DNA of 64,000 bases from Zoogloea oleivorans. Its GTDB lineage: Bacteria; Pseudomonadota; Gammaproteobacteria; Burkholderiales; Rhodocyclaceae. The notes under the pieces were generated by a model that saw nothing but the letters and a program-made list of their open reading frames with translations, was not told where the DNA came from and ran no database searches. Location: positions 1-64,000 of the forward strand of contig NZ_SDKK01000019.1 of assembly GCF_008107625.1 (NCBI RefSeq). The letters run 5' to 3'. Below, in pieces: positions 1 to 9,530 of this stretch (positions within the stretch are counted from its first letter, which is position 1; every line of letters starts with the position of its first letter). The position numbers and the translations under genes are program-made.

Positions 1-46
1 ACATCGCCTAAAAATGAGTCAGCGCCGACTCATTTTTAGGCGATGT
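1..46. repeat. Perfect 20-bp inverted repeat with 6-base loop
   Basis: Positions 1-20 (ACATCGCCTAAAAATGAGTC) are the exact reverse complement of 27-46, with AGCGCC between. The structure lies 38 bases after the stop of the minus-strand SpoU methyltransferase gene, so it could end that transcript. However, no T run follows it inside the window and a 20-bp perfect stem is unusually long for a simple terminator. It begins at the very first base, so it may continue outside. Alternatives are the end of a mobile element or an interspersed palindrome. Confidence 0.8.
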
Positions 47-84
47 CGGGGAGAAATCAGCCGCGCTCGGGTCGGCCGCAGTCT

Positions 85-870
85 TTAGCGCCCGAAACGC
101 TGCTGACGCAGTTGCTCGAACAGGCACACGCCGGCCGCCACCCCCACGTTGAGGGATTCCATGCCCCCGGGCATGGGGATCAGCACCCGTCGGGTGGCCA
201 GCGCCGCCACGGCCGCCGACAGCCCCTGCCCCTCCGAACCAAAGAGCCAGGCCACCGGGCCGCGCAGATCCAGCGCGTAAAGCGCCACCGAATCACGCAG
301 ATCGGCCGCCAGAATGTCACCGGGGAAGCCCGCCAACGCCTCGGCCGCCTCGACGCCCTCACGGATGCGCAGCCCGAAATGCGCCCCCATCGCCGCCCGC
401 AACACCCGTGGCGACCAGGCCTGCGCACAGCCCGGCGTCAGCACCACATCCGGCACACCCACAGCGGCAGCAGTACGCAGGATCGTGCCGAGGTTGCCGG
501 GGTCCTGCACCGCATCCAGCACCACGCAGGTATCGGTCAGCGGCGCATTGGCGCCGGCCTCGGGCAGCGCCATCACCGCCAGCACGCCGCTCGGCGAATC
601 CACCGGGCTGACGTGGGCAAACAGGCGATCCGGCAATTCGATGCATTGCTCGTCGGCACAGCGGGCCAGCAAGGCGGCCACTTCAGGCTGGCCCCGTCCG
701 CTTTCACTGACGACGATCTGACTCAGAGCCTGCCCGCGCTCCAGGGCCACACCCAGCAGGTGGGCCCCGTCGAGCAAGGTCTGGCCGTGCTTGCGCCGAT
801 CGCGTGCCGACGTGGCCAGCGCATGCAGATGCTTGACCGTCGGGTTGTCCCGCGAAGTAATCTGTTTCAA
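85..870 (-). CDS. TrmH/SpoU family RNA 2'-O-methyltransferase
   Basis: 261 aa, likely AdoMet-dependent 2'-O-ribose methyltransferase of tRNA or rRNA; the exact target nucleotide cannot be told. The N-terminus (MKQITSRDNPTVKHLHAL) is the substrate-binding domain typical of TrmH-family proteins. The C-terminal SPOUT knot shows the three family motifs: NLGTILRTAAAVG, GSEGQGLS and IPMPGGMESLNVGVAAG. The start is TTG (868-870), one codon after the stop of the preceding membrane-protein gene, and no other start exists downstream of that stop with the conserved N-terminus. It is the last gene of the long rpsB-to-here series and is probably expressed by readthrough or coupling. Confidence 0.9.
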   Translation of the reverse strand: MKQITSRDNPTVKHLHALATSARDRRKHGQTLLDGAHLLGVALERGQALSQIVVSESGRGQPEVAALLARCADEQCIELPDRLFAHVSPVDSPSGVLAVMALPEAGANAPLTDTCVVLDAVQDPGNLGTILRTAAAVGVPDVVLTPGCAQAWSPRVLRAAMGAHFGLRIREGVEAAEALAGFPGDILAADLRDSVALYALDLRGPVAWLFGSEGQGLSAAVAALATRRVLIPMPGGMESLNVGVAAGVCLFEQLRQQRFGR

Positions 871-873
871 GGC

Positions 874-1329
874 TCAGAAGGCCAGGCCGAGGGTGGCCAG
901 CAGCACGGTCAGCACACCGAGGACAAGATTGATCGTGACCCGCTGGCGGATCAGGTTGAGCGCCTGCGCCCCCTGGGCCCAGCTCTCGGCGGCCACCGCC
1001 TGCTGCAAGGCACGCCAGGGGCCGAACCAGATACTGGCAAAAATGCCGGCCATGACGAGGCCGACGGCGGCCATCACATGCCAGGAGCGCGGCGCCTGGG
1101 CAAAGCCCACCTCCACCAGCATGGCAAAGCCAGAAACCACAATCACCGCAATCGCCAGCCAGACAATCGGAAAGAAGCGCCCGAAGACGCCGCTCCACAA
1201 GCCCAGACGCTGGGCCGGGGGCAAGGGCAGGGCTGCCGGGCGCAGGCAGAAATGGGCGAAAGCCATGCCGCCTACCCACACGATCACGCCAGCAAGATGG
1301 GCAAAGAGCAGGATGTGATGGAGTTTCAT
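874..1329 (-). CDS. Small CopD-like integral membrane protein
   Basis: 151 aa with four hydrophobic segments, at about residues 5-25, 50-70, 82-104 and 130-150. The start [21 protein letters not shown] resembles the CopD/COG5615 type of small membrane protein, in which the early His residues (H4, H5, H11) are often conserved. The substrate is unknown; copper import or haem-related roles are suggested for relatives, but nothing here proves either. Its ATG overlaps the rnhB stop by four bases (ATGA), so the two are translationally coupled. An in-frame open extension upstream lies inside rnhB and is not used. Confidence 0.75.
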   Translation of the reverse strand: MKLHHILLFAHLAGVIVWVGGMAFAHFCLRPAALPLPPAQRLGLWSGVFGRFFPIVWLAIAVIVVSGFAMLVEVGFAQAPRSWHVMAAVGLVMAGIFASIWFGPWRALQQAVAAESWAQGAQALNLIRQRVTINLVLGVLTVLLATLGLAF

Positions 1330-1919
1330 GAGCCGTCGTCCTCGGTCCACAGGGGGGGGTTGGCGATGATGTTGTGCACCGGCGCAAAGCTCTTGCGGTA
1401 AATCTCGCAGGCACCGTGGGCGCGCAGCGCGGCCAGGTGGGCCGGCGTCGGATAGCCCTTGTGCCCGGCCAGCCCGTACTGGGGATAGCGCTTGTCGAGT
1501 TCGAGCAGCATGGCGTCCCGCGCCGTCTTGGCCAGTATGGACGCCGCCGAGATCTCCTGCACCAGCGAATCGCCCTTCACGATGGCTTCGCAGGGCATGT
1601 CGAAACGCGGGCAGCGGTTGCCATCCACCAGCACCTTGTCGGGCACCCGGCTCAGGCCGGCAACCGCCCGCTGCATGGCGAGCATGGTGGCGTGGAGGAT
1701 GTTGAGGCGGTCGATCTCGTCGACACTGGCCTCGGCAATGCACCAGGCCAGGGCCTTTTCCTTGATCTCGATGGCAAGACGCTCGCGGCGCTTCTCGCTG
1801 AGCTTCTTGGAGTCGGCCAGCCCGACGATGGGATTCTCCGGATCGAGAATGACCGCCGCCGTGACTACCGGCCCGCACAGGGGTCCGCGACCCGCCTCAT
1901 CGACGCCGCACAGCAGCAT
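1326..1919 (-). CDS. rnhB: Ribonuclease HII
   Basis: 197 aa, the normal length for RNase HII (E. coli 198). It cuts the RNA strand of RNA-DNA hybrids and removes single ribonucleotides misincorporated in DNA. The start [18 protein letters not shown] carries the acidic pair D7-E8 of the DEAGRG motif; the later LVDGN and [17 protein letters not shown] segments supply the other metal-binding Asp residues. The ATG shares one base with the lpxB stop (TGATG). Following lpxB with rnhB is the classic proteobacterial lipid A cluster order. The open frame extends upstream within lpxB, but the conserved N-terminus fixes the start. Confidence 0.96.
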   Translation of the reverse strand: MLLCGVDEAGRGPLCGPVVTAAVILDPENPIVGLADSKKLSEKRRERLAIEIKEKALAWCIAEASVDEIDRLNILHATMLAMQRAVAGLSRVPDKVLVDGNRCPRFDMPCEAIVKGDSLVQEISAASILAKTARDAMLLELDKRYPQYGLAGHKGYPTPAHLAALRAHGACEIYRKSFAPVHNIIANPPLWTEDDGS

Positions 1920-3070
1920 CACAAGCCCCGCCCCCGCAGATACGGAAGAATGGCAGCCGCAGCCTTGGCCGCCGTATCCTGGCGCAATTGCAGGTGCATG
2001 TCGGTAAAGATCGTGGTCAGCTCTGCCGTACGCGCCGGGTCCGTCAGCCAGCCATCCAGGGCGTCGGCCAGGGCCTGGGGAGTGGCGGCGTCCTGCAGCA
2101 CTTCGGGCACCACTTCGCGCCCGGCCAGGACATTCGGCAAACCCACCCAGGGGAGATAAGCCATGCGCCGCATCAAGCGGAACGACCACTTGCCCATCTT
2201 GTAGGTGATGACCATCGGCCGCTTGAGGAGCGCGGCTTCCAGCGAAGCGGTGCCACTCGCCACCAGCACCACGTCGGCGGCGGTCATCGCCTCGACGGCG
2301 TGACCAAACAGAATGCGGATCGGGACATCCAGATGGGCATGGCGGCGCAGGGCTTCCTCGAATAACAAGCGCGTCTCGCGGGTCGCCAGCGGCACAAGAA
2401 AACGGGCATCGGGATGACGCTCATGCAGCACCGCAGCCGTCGCGATGTAGGTATCCGCCAGGTTGCGCACCTCGGACTGCCGACTGCCGGGCAGGAAGGT
2501 GAAAACCGGCCCGCCCTTGTGGATCTGCAGCAATTCCCGCGCACCGGCCCGGTCGGGGACCAGCGGAAAGACATCGGCCAGCGGGTGCCCGACGTAGCTC
2601 ACCGGCACCCCCGCCGTCCGGTACAACTCCGGCTCGAAGGGGAACAGGCACAGCATGTGGCTGACCGCCCGGGCGATGCCCTTGAGCCGCCCCTTACGCC
2701 AGGCCCAGATCGACGGACTGACGAAGTGGATCGCCGGAATGCCCTTGTCTTTCAGGCGCCGCTCGAGCCACAGACTGAAATCCGGGGCGTCCACGCCAAT
2801 GAAGGCGGCAGGCGGATCCTTGAGCAGACGGTCGAGCAGGCTGCGCCGGATGGCGGACAGCTCACGGTAATTTTTGAGGGCGTCCACATAGCCATGTACC
2901 GAGAGCTTCTCGGCTGGCCACAGGCTGTTGAAACCGGCCGCCTGCATCTTGGGACCGCCGATGCCGAAGAATTCGGCATCCGGCAGATGGCGCTTGAGCG
3001 CCCGGATCAGGTGACTGGCGAGGAGGTCGCTGGACGCCTCGCCCGCCACCATGGCGATGCGCAAACCCAT
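1919..3070 (-). CDS. lpxB: Lipid-A-disaccharide synthase
   Basis: 383 aa, glycosyltransferase family 19. It joins UDP-2,3-diacylglucosamine and lipid X to form the beta-1,6 tetraacyl disaccharide of lipid A at the inner face of the cytoplasmic membrane. The N-terminus ([22 protein letters not shown]) is the family signature, followed by [14 protein letters not shown] and, in the second half, [21 protein letters not shown], the nucleotide-sugar-binding end. It starts three bases after the lpxA stop and overlaps rnhB by one base. Expression is expected to be joint with lpxD-fabZ-lpxA. Confidence 0.97.
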   Translation of the reverse strand: MGLRIAMVAGEASSDLLASHLIRALKRHLPDAEFFGIGGPKMQAAGFNSLWPAEKLSVHGYVDALKNYRELSAIRRSLLDRLLKDPPAAFIGVDAPDFSLWLERRLKDKGIPAIHFVSPSIWAWRKGRLKGIARAVSHMLCLFPFEPELYRTAGVPVSYVGHPLADVFPLVPDRAGARELLQIHKGGPVFTFLPGSRQSEVRNLADTYIATAAVLHERHPDARFLVPLATRETRLLFEEALRRHAHLDVPIRILFGHAVEAMTAADVVLVASGTASLEAALLKRPMVITYKMGKWSFRLMRRMAYLPWVGLPNVLAGREVVPEVLQDAATPQALADALDGWLTDPARTAELTTIFTDMHLQLRQDTAAKAAAAILPYLRGRGL

Positions 3071-3073
3071 GGA

Positions 3074-3850
3074 CTAGCGAACGATGCCACGCCCGGACTC
3101 GGCGATGAAATCGGAAAACTGTTGCAGTTCCGGCTGCTCGAGTGCCGCCTGGGCAATCTGCTTGCGGGCTTCGTCGAGCGTCAGGCCGTTGCGATAGAGC
3201 GTTTTGTAGGCGCGCTTGATCGCCATGATGCCTTCGCTGGTAAAGCCGCGGCGCTTCAGGCCTTCACTGTTGATGCCATGCGGGGCCGAAGGATTGCCGG
3301 AAACGGTCACGAAGGGCGGCAAGTCCTGCAGCAGCACGGTGCCAACACCACAGAAGCTGTGGGCACCAACGCGCACGAACTGATGCACACCGGTAAAGCC
3401 GCCGAGAATCGCCCAGTCGCCGACACTCACGTGACCGGCAAGGGTCGCGTTGTTGGCGAAAATCGTGTTGTTGCCGACATGGCAATCATGGGCGACGTGC
3501 ACATAGGCCATGATCCAGTTGTCGTTGCCGACACGGGTCAGGCCACCATCCTGCACCGTGCCGGTACTGAAGCTGCAGAATTCGCGGATGGTGTTGCCGT
3601 CGCCGATTTCAAGCCGGGTCGGCTCGTTGGCGTACTTTTTATCCTGGGGGTCGGAGCCGATCGAGCAGAACTGGTAGATCCGGTTATTGCGGCCGATTCG
3701 GGTGTGCCCCTCGATAACCACGTGCGGGCCCACTGTCGTGCCGGCGCCGATTTCCACGTGCTCGCCGATGATCGAATAGGCGCCGACCTGCACGTCTTCA
3801 GCAAGACGTGCCCCCGGATGCACAATTGCAGTCGGGTGAATCGCGCTCAT
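3074..3850 (-). CDS. lpxA: UDP-N-acetylglucosamine acyltransferase
   Basis: 258 aa (E. coli 262). It transfers an R-3-hydroxyacyl chain from ACP to the 3-OH of UDP-GlcNAc, the first step of lipid A synthesis. The first two thirds are hexapeptide repeats of a left-handed beta helix; the catalytic His is H121 in the AHDCHVGNN motif. The C-terminus is the helical UDP-binding domain. I choose the ATG at 3850 ([14 protein letters not shown]), which overlaps the fabZ stop as ATGA; an in-frame ATG 15 bases upstream lies inside fabZ and adds unconserved residues. Confidence 0.96.
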   Translation of the reverse strand: MSAIHPTAIVHPGARLAEDVQVGAYSIIGEHVEIGAGTTVGPHVVIEGHTRIGRNNRIYQFCSIGSDPQDKKYANEPTRLEIGDGNTIREFCSFSTGTVQDGGLTRVGNDNWIMAYVHVAHDCHVGNNTIFANNATLAGHVSVGDWAILGGFTGVHQFVRVGAHSFCGVGTVLLQDLPPFVTVSGNPSAPHGINSEGLKRRGFTSEGIMAIKRAYKTLYRNGLTLDEARKQIAQAALEQPELQQFSDFIAESGRGIVR

Positions 3851-4287
3851 CGTTTGATCGCACACATGAATTCAGCTTCGGTCGCCACCTCTCCGCCAAC
3901 GCGGGCAACCCCCTTGAACTTCCAGATATTGCGGATGGTGCGAACGATCTCGCACTCCAGCAGCAACTGATCGCCCGGTACAACCGGACGCTTGAAGCGC
4001 ACGTTGTCCACCGAAGCAAAATAGACCATCGCATCAGGATCAGGCACCGTGCCTTCGGTCTTGAAGGCCAGCACGGCAGCAGCCTGGGCCAGCGCCTCGA
4101 TGATCAGCACACCCGGCATCACCGGGTTATGCGGAAAATGACCGGGGAAGAAAGGCTCGTTGACCGTGACATTCTTGAGTCCCACCACGCGCTTGCCCAG
4201 TTCCAGCTCGATGATGCGATCGACCAGCAGGAAGGGATAACGATGGGGGATGTACTTCTTGATTTCGTTGATGTCGATGATGCTCAT
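3847..4287 (-). CDS. fabZ: 3-hydroxyacyl-ACP dehydratase FabZ
   Basis: 146 aa hot-dog fold dehydratase that removes water from (3R)-hydroxyacyl-ACP in fatty acid elongation. The active-site His is H50 in FFPGHFP and the catalytic Glu is E64 in IIEALAQ; the early [12 protein letters not shown] segment is also typical. Its position between lpxD and lpxA fits competition for the shared 3-hydroxyacyl-ACP pool between phospholipid and lipid A synthesis. It overlaps both neighbours by four bases (ATGA), indicating tight translational coupling. Confidence 0.97.
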   Translation of the reverse strand: MSIIDINEIKKYIPHRYPFLLVDRIIELELGKRVVGLKNVTVNEPFFPGHFPHNPVMPGVLIIEALAQAAAVLAFKTEGTVPDPDAMVYFASVDNVRFKRPVVPGDQLLLECEIVRTIRNIWKFKGVARVGGEVATEAEFMCAIKR

Positions 4288-5312
4288 GATTTCTCTTTCT
4301 TGTCGGCGAGCTTCTTCTCGAGCTCGCGCAGCCGATCTGCCATCGCATCGAGGCGACGCAGGTGAGCAAAATTTCTGACCCAGTCGGCGTGGGGCATCTG
4401 CGGCAACATGGCCGTATAGACACCGGGCTTGTCCAGGGACTTGGTAACAATGGTGCCAGCCGAGACGACGATGTCGTCTCCAACCACAAGGTGCCCGGCA
4501 ATGCCGGCCTGACCGCCAACCATCACCCGCCTGCCGACATGACTGCTGCCGGCAATGCCCGAATGCCCGGCCATGATGGTGTCGTCACCAACCTGCACGT
4601 TGTGGGCGATCTGGATCAGGTTGTCCAGCTTCACGCCATTACCGATCAGCGTATCGTCCAGCGCGCCCCGATCAATAGTGGTATTCGCACCGATCTCCAC
4701 GTCGTCACCGATGACGACACGGCCAATCTGGGGAATCTTGACCCAGTGCTTGTCGCCGTCCCGTGCAAAGCCAAAGCCATCGGAACCAATCACGGCACCG
4801 GAATGGACAATGGCACGCGCGCCGATGACACAAGCGGCATAAATCTTTACACCGGCGTGGAGCCAGGAATCTGCGCCAATCTGCACGCCATCGCCGATCA
4901 GACAGCCCGGCCCGATCACGCAGTTTTCGCCGATATCACAATTTTCGCCGATCACCGCATTCGGCCCGACCGACACGGAAGCCGGCAGGGGAGAAGCAAC
5001 GACCGCACTCGGGTGGATCCCGATGGCCGGACGCTTTGGCGGATTGAACCACTGGGCCGCCCGGGCGAAATAGAGGTAAGGATCCGCTGCGAGGATCCGC
5101 GGCCGATCCGTCAGCCCTGCCGCCTTGGGAGACAAAATAAAGGCAGACGCCTGGCTCGACTCGAGCGCAGCGCGGTACCTGGGGTTGGCGAGGAAAGCAA
5201 GATCGCCCTCCCCGGCCTTGTCCAGCGTGGCAATCTGCTTGATCGAAACGGCCGGATCTCCGACCAGTTCGCCGCCGAGCCTGCCTACGAGCTCGCCAAG
5301 GGATATTTCCAT
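4284..5312 (-). CDS. lpxD: UDP-3-O-acylglucosamine N-acyltransferase
   Basis: 342 aa, the usual length (E. coli 341). It adds the second 3-hydroxyacyl chain, at the 2-amine of UDP-3-O-acyl-glucosamine. Residues 1-95 form the uridine-binding domain ([14 protein letters not shown]), about 100-300 the hexapeptide-repeat helix, and the end is helical. The catalytic His is H237 in [10 protein letters not shown]. The gene follows skp by 12 bases and overlaps fabZ by four, in the conserved bamA-skp-lpxD-fabZ-lpxA-lpxB order. Confidence 0.97.
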   Translation of the reverse strand: MEISLGELVGRLGGELVGDPAVSIKQIATLDKAGEGDLAFLANPRYRAALESSQASAFILSPKAAGLTDRPRILAADPYLYFARAAQWFNPPKRPAIGIHPSAVVASPLPASVSVGPNAVIGENCDIGENCVIGPGCLIGDGVQIGADSWLHAGVKIYAACVIGARAIVHSGAVIGSDGFGFARDGDKHWVKIPQIGRVVIGDDVEIGANTTIDRGALDDTLIGNGVKLDNLIQIAHNVQVGDDTIMAGHSGIAGSSHVGRRVMVGGQAGIAGHLVVGDDIVVSAGTIVTKSLDKPGVYTAMLPQMPHADWVRNFAHLRRLDAMADRLRELEKKLADKKEKS

Positions 5313-5324
5313 CTGCGAGACCGC

Positions 5325-5828
5325 TTACTTTTCTTCGGTCAGCGCCTTGATCACCTTGTCGGTGATGTCGATGCGCGGGCTCGCGTAAACCGCTTCCTGG
5401 AAAATGATGTCGTACTTCTCGGCTTCGGCGATCTGCTTGATTGTCTTGTTGGCCCGATCCAGAACGCCAGCAAGTTCTTCGTTGCGGCGCTGATTCAGGT
5501 CTTCCCGAAACTCGCGCTGCTTGCGTTGCAAATCCCGGTTGAGCTCGTTGAACTCACGCTCCTTGTTGCGGCGTTCGCCCTCGCCCATCGTCATGCCGTT
5601 CTTCTCGAGGGACTCCTGCATGCCCTGCAATTGCTTGGCGACACGCTGGAGATCCAGATCGCGCTTCTCGAATTCTTTTTCAAGCTTTTGCTGGGCTTTT
5701 TTCGCAGGGGTCGCTTCCTTCATGACCCGGTCCGAATTGACGAAGCCCACCTTGACCTCGGCAGCAGCCGTTTGCGCAAACGCGGCAAGCAGCAGCGCTG
5801 CCAGCGTGGATAGACCAATACCTTTCAC
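5325..5828 (-). CDS. skp: Periplasmic chaperone Skp/OmpH
   Basis: 167 aa with a signal peptide (about residues 1-23, ending TAAAEVK). The mature protein starts VKVGFVNSDRVM and is followed by a long charged helical region rich in Lys, Glu and Gln (about residues 45-120), matching the tentacle helices of trimeric Skp. It holds unfolded outer-membrane proteins in the periplasm and hands them to the Bam machine, encoded immediately upstream. The start is GTG (5826-5828) with a strong GGAGG ribosome-binding site about seven bases away. Confidence 0.93.
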   Translation of the reverse strand: MKGIGLSTLAALLLAAFAQTAAAEVKVGFVNSDRVMKEATPAKKAQQKLEKEFEKRDLDLQRVAKQLQGMQESLEKNGMTMGEGERRNKEREFNELNRDLQRKQREFREDLNQRRNEELAGVLDRANKTIKQIAEAEKYDIIFQEAVYASPRIDITDKVIKALTEEK

Positions 5829-5861
5829 TCAAACCTCCATCTTCATGCCATGCGGCTGCAA

Positions 5862-8153
5862 TCAGAAAACCGTACCCAACTGGAACTGGAATTTCTGCGT
5901 CTTGTCGCCCTCAACTTTCTTGAGAGCCTGACCAAGACTGAATTTGAGCGGCCCAACCGGGGAACTCCAGGAAAACGCCAGCCCGGTACTGTAACGCAAA
6001 TCCGACGCCTGAATCCTGTCATCCGCGCCCCAGACATAGCCGGCATCGGCAAACAGGGAAAGACGCATGGACTTGTCCTTTCCCGAGCCCGGCATCGGGA
6101 AATAGTACTCCGCGTTACCGATCAGGCGCCGGTTGCCGCCCAGGGAGCGCACATAACCAAGGCTGTCCGTGTAACGGGGGCCAAGCGTGCTTTGCTGATA
6201 GCCTCGTACAGAACCGATACCACCCGCATAGAAGTTCTTGTAGAACGGCAATTCCTTGCCGTCATAACCTTGGGCAAAGCCGACATCGCCGTTCAGCATC
6301 AGCGAATACCCGCCGCCGAACGGAATCCAGTACTGGTGCTGGTAGTTGCCGCGAACATAGCGCATGTCCAGCACGGGGGTGGCGATTTCCATCGACGCCC
6401 GCTGAAAGACGCCTGAAGTCGGGTACACAAAGCTGTCACGGCGGTCACGCGCCCAGCCGATTGTCGCCAGCAAGCTCTTCGCGCTATCACCGAAGGTGTT
6501 CACGAAGTTTACGTAAGGTGCGGGACTGGAGTCGTAAACCTTGATGCTTGTCTGATCGACGGCAAGACCGAAGTTGATCCGGTCGTCTTCGGCAATGGGA
6601 TAACCGAAGCGTACGCCCGCACCGATCGACGAACTCTTGTAGGTCGCAACCGAGAGCGAGGTAGGATCGACGTTACGCTGATAGATGTCCCAGCCGACGC
6701 TGACGCCGTCGATCGTCCAGTACGGATTGGTGAAGGACAGTGCAATGGTCTTGTTGATCTTGCCGGTGTTCACCTGCAAGGTCATTGCATTGCCGGTACC
6801 GAAGAGGTTCTGCTGGGAAATCGACGCCGACAGAATGACCTTTTCGGAACTGGAGAAACCTGCGCCCAGCATCAGGTTGCCCGTTGCGCGTTCCTTCACG
6901 GTGAAGTTCGCGTCGACCTGGTCGGTCGAGCCGGCCACCGCCGGCGTTTCGATGGTCACTTCATCGAAATAGCCGAGGCGATCCAGACGAACCTTCGAAC
7001 GATTGAGGGCTTCCCCGTCGTACCAGGCACCTTCCATCTGACGCAGTTCGCGGCGCAGCACTTCGTCACGGGTACGGGCATTGCCGGCAAAATTGATCTT
7101 GCGAACATAGACGCGACGGCCCGGATCGACAAAGAAGGTAAACGCCACCTCGCGCTTGACCTTGTCGACCTCGGGCGCCGCATTCACGTTGGCAAACGCA
7201 TAGCCTGCGTTGCCAAGGCGATCGCTGATCGCCTTGGTCGTCGCCGTCACGCTGTCCCGCACGAAGGTATCGCCGGCCTTGAGCTTGACGAGCTTCTGGA
7301 GTTCTTGCTCGGGCACCACCATGGTACCGGCCAGTTTGACGTCGGAAACGGTGTACTTTTCACCCTCGGTGATGCTGAGGGTGATGTAGATGTCTTTTTT
7401 GTCAGGCGTGATCGAAACCTGGGTCGAATCGATACTGAAATCCAGATAACCCCGGTTCAGATAGAAGGACCGCAGGGCTTCTATATCCGCCGACAGTTTC
7501 GGCTTCGAATACTGGTCGCTCTTCGAATACCAGGTCATCAAACCCGGCGTGGTCAGGGAAAACAGGTCGAGGAGTTCCTTTTCCTTGAAAACCTGATTGC
7601 CGATGACACTGATCTGCCGAATCTTGGCCGCTTCGCCTTCAACCACATTGAAGTTCACGCCGACCCGATTACGCTCAAGTGGCGTAACCGTGGTGGTGAT
7701 CTGGACGCCGTAAAGTCCCTTGGAGAGATACTGACGCTTGAGTTCCTGCTCGGCGCGCTCGAGCACGGCACGATCGAAAATCCGCGATTCGGCGAGTCCG
7801 ACTTCCTTGAGGCCTTTCTTGAGCGCCTCCTTGTCGAACTCCTTGATGCCGACGAAATCAACCTGGGAAATGGCCGGGCGTTCGTCCAGAACGACGACGA
7901 TCACCTCCTTGTCGACCTCGATACGCACGTCCTTGAAGAAGCCGGTCGCAAAGAGGGTCTTGATCGCCTGGGATGCCTTGTCTTCGGAAAACTGCTCGCC
8001 AACCTTTACCGGAAGGTAACTGAATACCGTCCCGGCCTCAGTGCGCTGGATTCCTTCAACACGAATATCTTTGACAACGAATGGCTCGAAGGCCAGAGCG
8101 GGCGAAGCCACGAAAAGCGCAGCGATCACCCCGGGGAGGAGCTTGGATTTCAT
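5862..8153 (-). CDS. bamA: Outer membrane protein assembly factor BamA
   Basis: 763 aa. A signal peptide (1-21, ending SPALA) is followed by about five POTRA domains (roughly 22-420) and a C-terminal 16-strand barrel. The barrel contains the conserved VRGYQ loop motif at about residue 649 and ends in Phe, as expected for an outer-membrane protein (FQFQLGTVF). BamA is the essential core of the machine that folds and inserts outer-membrane beta barrels. It lies between rseP and skp, the standard order, so a protease of the envelope stress response, the insertase and its chaperone are made together. Confidence 0.98.
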   Translation of the reverse strand: MKSKLLPGVIAALFVASPALAFEPFVVKDIRVEGIQRTEAGTVFSYLPVKVGEQFSEDKASQAIKTLFATGFFKDVRIEVDKEVIVVVLDERPAISQVDFVGIKEFDKEALKKGLKEVGLAESRIFDRAVLERAEQELKRQYLSKGLYGVQITTTVTPLERNRVGVNFNVVEGEAAKIRQISVIGNQVFKEKELLDLFSLTTPGLMTWYSKSDQYSKPKLSADIEALRSFYLNRGYLDFSIDSTQVSITPDKKDIYITLSITEGEKYTVSDVKLAGTMVVPEQELQKLVKLKAGDTFVRDSVTATTKAISDRLGNAGYAFANVNAAPEVDKVKREVAFTFFVDPGRRVYVRKINFAGNARTRDEVLRRELRQMEGAWYDGEALNRSKVRLDRLGYFDEVTIETPAVAGSTDQVDANFTVKERATGNLMLGAGFSSSEKVILSASISQQNLFGTGNAMTLQVNTGKINKTIALSFTNPYWTIDGVSVGWDIYQRNVDPTSLSVATYKSSSIGAGVRFGYPIAEDDRINFGLAVDQTSIKVYDSSPAPYVNFVNTFGDSAKSLLATIGWARDRRDSFVYPTSGVFQRASMEIATPVLDMRYVRGNYQHQYWIPFGGGYSLMLNGDVGFAQGYDGKELPFYKNFYAGGIGSVRGYQQSTLGPRYTDSLGYVRSLGGNRRLIGNAEYYFPMPGSGKDKSMRLSLFADAGYVWGADDRIQASDLRYSTGLAFSWSSPVGPLKFSLGQALKKVEGDKTQKFQFQLGTVF

Positions 8154-8159
8154 CCGATT

Positions 8160-9530
8160 TCAGCTAGCAACAAGGCGGTTGATGTCGTTGTAGAAGGCAA
8201 AAGCCATAAGCGCCGCCAGCAGAGCCATTCCAATCTGCTGGCCGATCTCCATAACCCGCTCGGAGACAGGGCCGCCCTTGATGATCTCGATTACATAATA
8301 CAACAAGTGTCCGCCATCGAGCACAGGGACGGGCAGCAGATTCAGGACGCCAAGACTGATGCTGATGAGCGCCAGGAACTTGATGTAATGGGAAAAACCC
8401 ATCTTTGCCGACTGCCCGGCAAAGTCGGCGATGGTAACCGGGCCACTGAGATTCTTGACTGAAACTTCACCGACAATCATTCGCCCCATCACCGAAAGGC
8501 TCATGGCTGACGTATCCCAGGTCTGGCGAACGCCCTTGCTCAGGGAGTCAAGCACACCGTAGCGCACCGTGACAAACATCCGTTCGCGCCGTCCTTCGGC
8601 ATCAGCCACACCGACGCCGATACGACCGATCTTCCGGCCACTCTCCTCAACCACTGTCGGCACCACACTGAAAATCCTGGACGCACCATCGCGAAGCACC
8701 TCGATCTCAAGCGTCTGCCCCGCCCCCTCGCGGACCGCCTGCACAAGCTCGCTCCAGCCGGAAATCGCCTTGTCACCGATACGCAGCACTTGATCGCCAG
8801 AACGCAAACCCGCAGCCTGCGCCGGACCATCCGCACTCAAATTGCCGAGAACTGCCGGCAGGTTAGGACGATGCAGGCGCAAACCCAGCTGACTGGCGAT
8901 ATCGCGCTCCCCCTGATCGACCACTGTTCCGGCCAGATCAAGCTTGCGAAATGCGATTTCCTTGCTGTCGTTGATCGTCTCGACGGTAATGCTCCGGCGC
9001 TCGAACGCCTCATTGATCAGTTGCCAGCGAAACTCCTGCCAGGTTTCCACCGCCCGGCCGTCCACCGAACGAATCAGTTCGCCATCCTTGAAACCGGCCT
9101 GCTCCGCCTGACTGGCCGCCTCCGGGGCGCCAATGCGGGGCCGCAGCTCTTCGACGCCGCCGGTGTAAAGACCCCAGTACAAAACAATCGCAAGCAGAAA
9201 GTTGGCCAAAGGCCCGGCCGCAACGATGGCAATCCGCCGCCACACGCTCTGCCGATTAAAGGCCCGGTGCTGCTCCTTCACATCGACCGGCGCTTCGCGC
9301 TCGTCGAGCATTTTGACGTAACCGCCAAGAGGAAAGACCGCCAAAGCCCATTCCGTCTGATCCGGCCCGATACGGCGCACGAACAGGGTCTTCCCGAACC
9401 CCACCGAAAACCGTAAAACCTTGACGCCGCAAAGACGCGCAACCAGGTAATGGCCGAACTCGTGCACCACGATCAGAATGCCGAGGGCCAGCAGGAAAGG
9501 CAGGATGTAATCCAGCAAGCTCAGCCCCAT
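8160..9530 (-). CDS. rseP: Site-2 zinc metalloprotease RseP
   Basis: 456 aa membrane protease, length typical (E. coli 450). The first transmembrane segment holds H23-EFGH-27, the zinc site, and a C-terminal segment holds the third ligand in VLDGGH (D405). Two PDZ domains lie in the periplasmic middle region, for example around GDQVLRIGDKAISGW. In E. coli it cuts the anti-sigma factor RseA within the membrane and clears signal peptides; whether sigma E is its partner here is inferred. The ATG shares one base with the dxr stop (TGATG). Confidence 0.96.
   Translation of the reverse strand: MGLSLLDYILPFLLALGILIVVHEFGHYLVARLCGVKVLRFSVGFGKTLFVRRIGPDQTEWALAVFPLGGYVKMLDEREAPVDVKEQHRAFNRQSVWRRIAIVAAGPLANFLLAIVLYWGLYTGGVEELRPRIGAPEAASQAEQAGFKDGELIRSVDGRAVETWQEFRWQLINEAFERRSITVETINDSKEIAFRKLDLAGTVVDQGERDIASQLGLRLHRPNLPAVLGNLSADGPAQAAGLRSGDQVLRIGDKAISGWSELVQAVREGAGQTLEIEVLRDGASRIFSVVPTVVEESGRKIGRIGVGVADAEGRRERMFVTVRYGVLDSLSKGVRQTWDTSAMSLSVMGRMIVGEVSVKNLSGPVTIADFAGQSAKMGFSHYIKFLALISISLGVLNLLPVPVLDGGHLLYYVIEIIKGGPVSERVMEIGQQIGMALLAALMAFAFYNDINRLVAS

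Noticed and set aside
43-1401. 452-codon plus-strand open frame at the left edge
   Set aside because: Antisense to the methyltransferase and membrane-protein genes; composition is Arg/Gln/His-rich nonsense typical of shadows.
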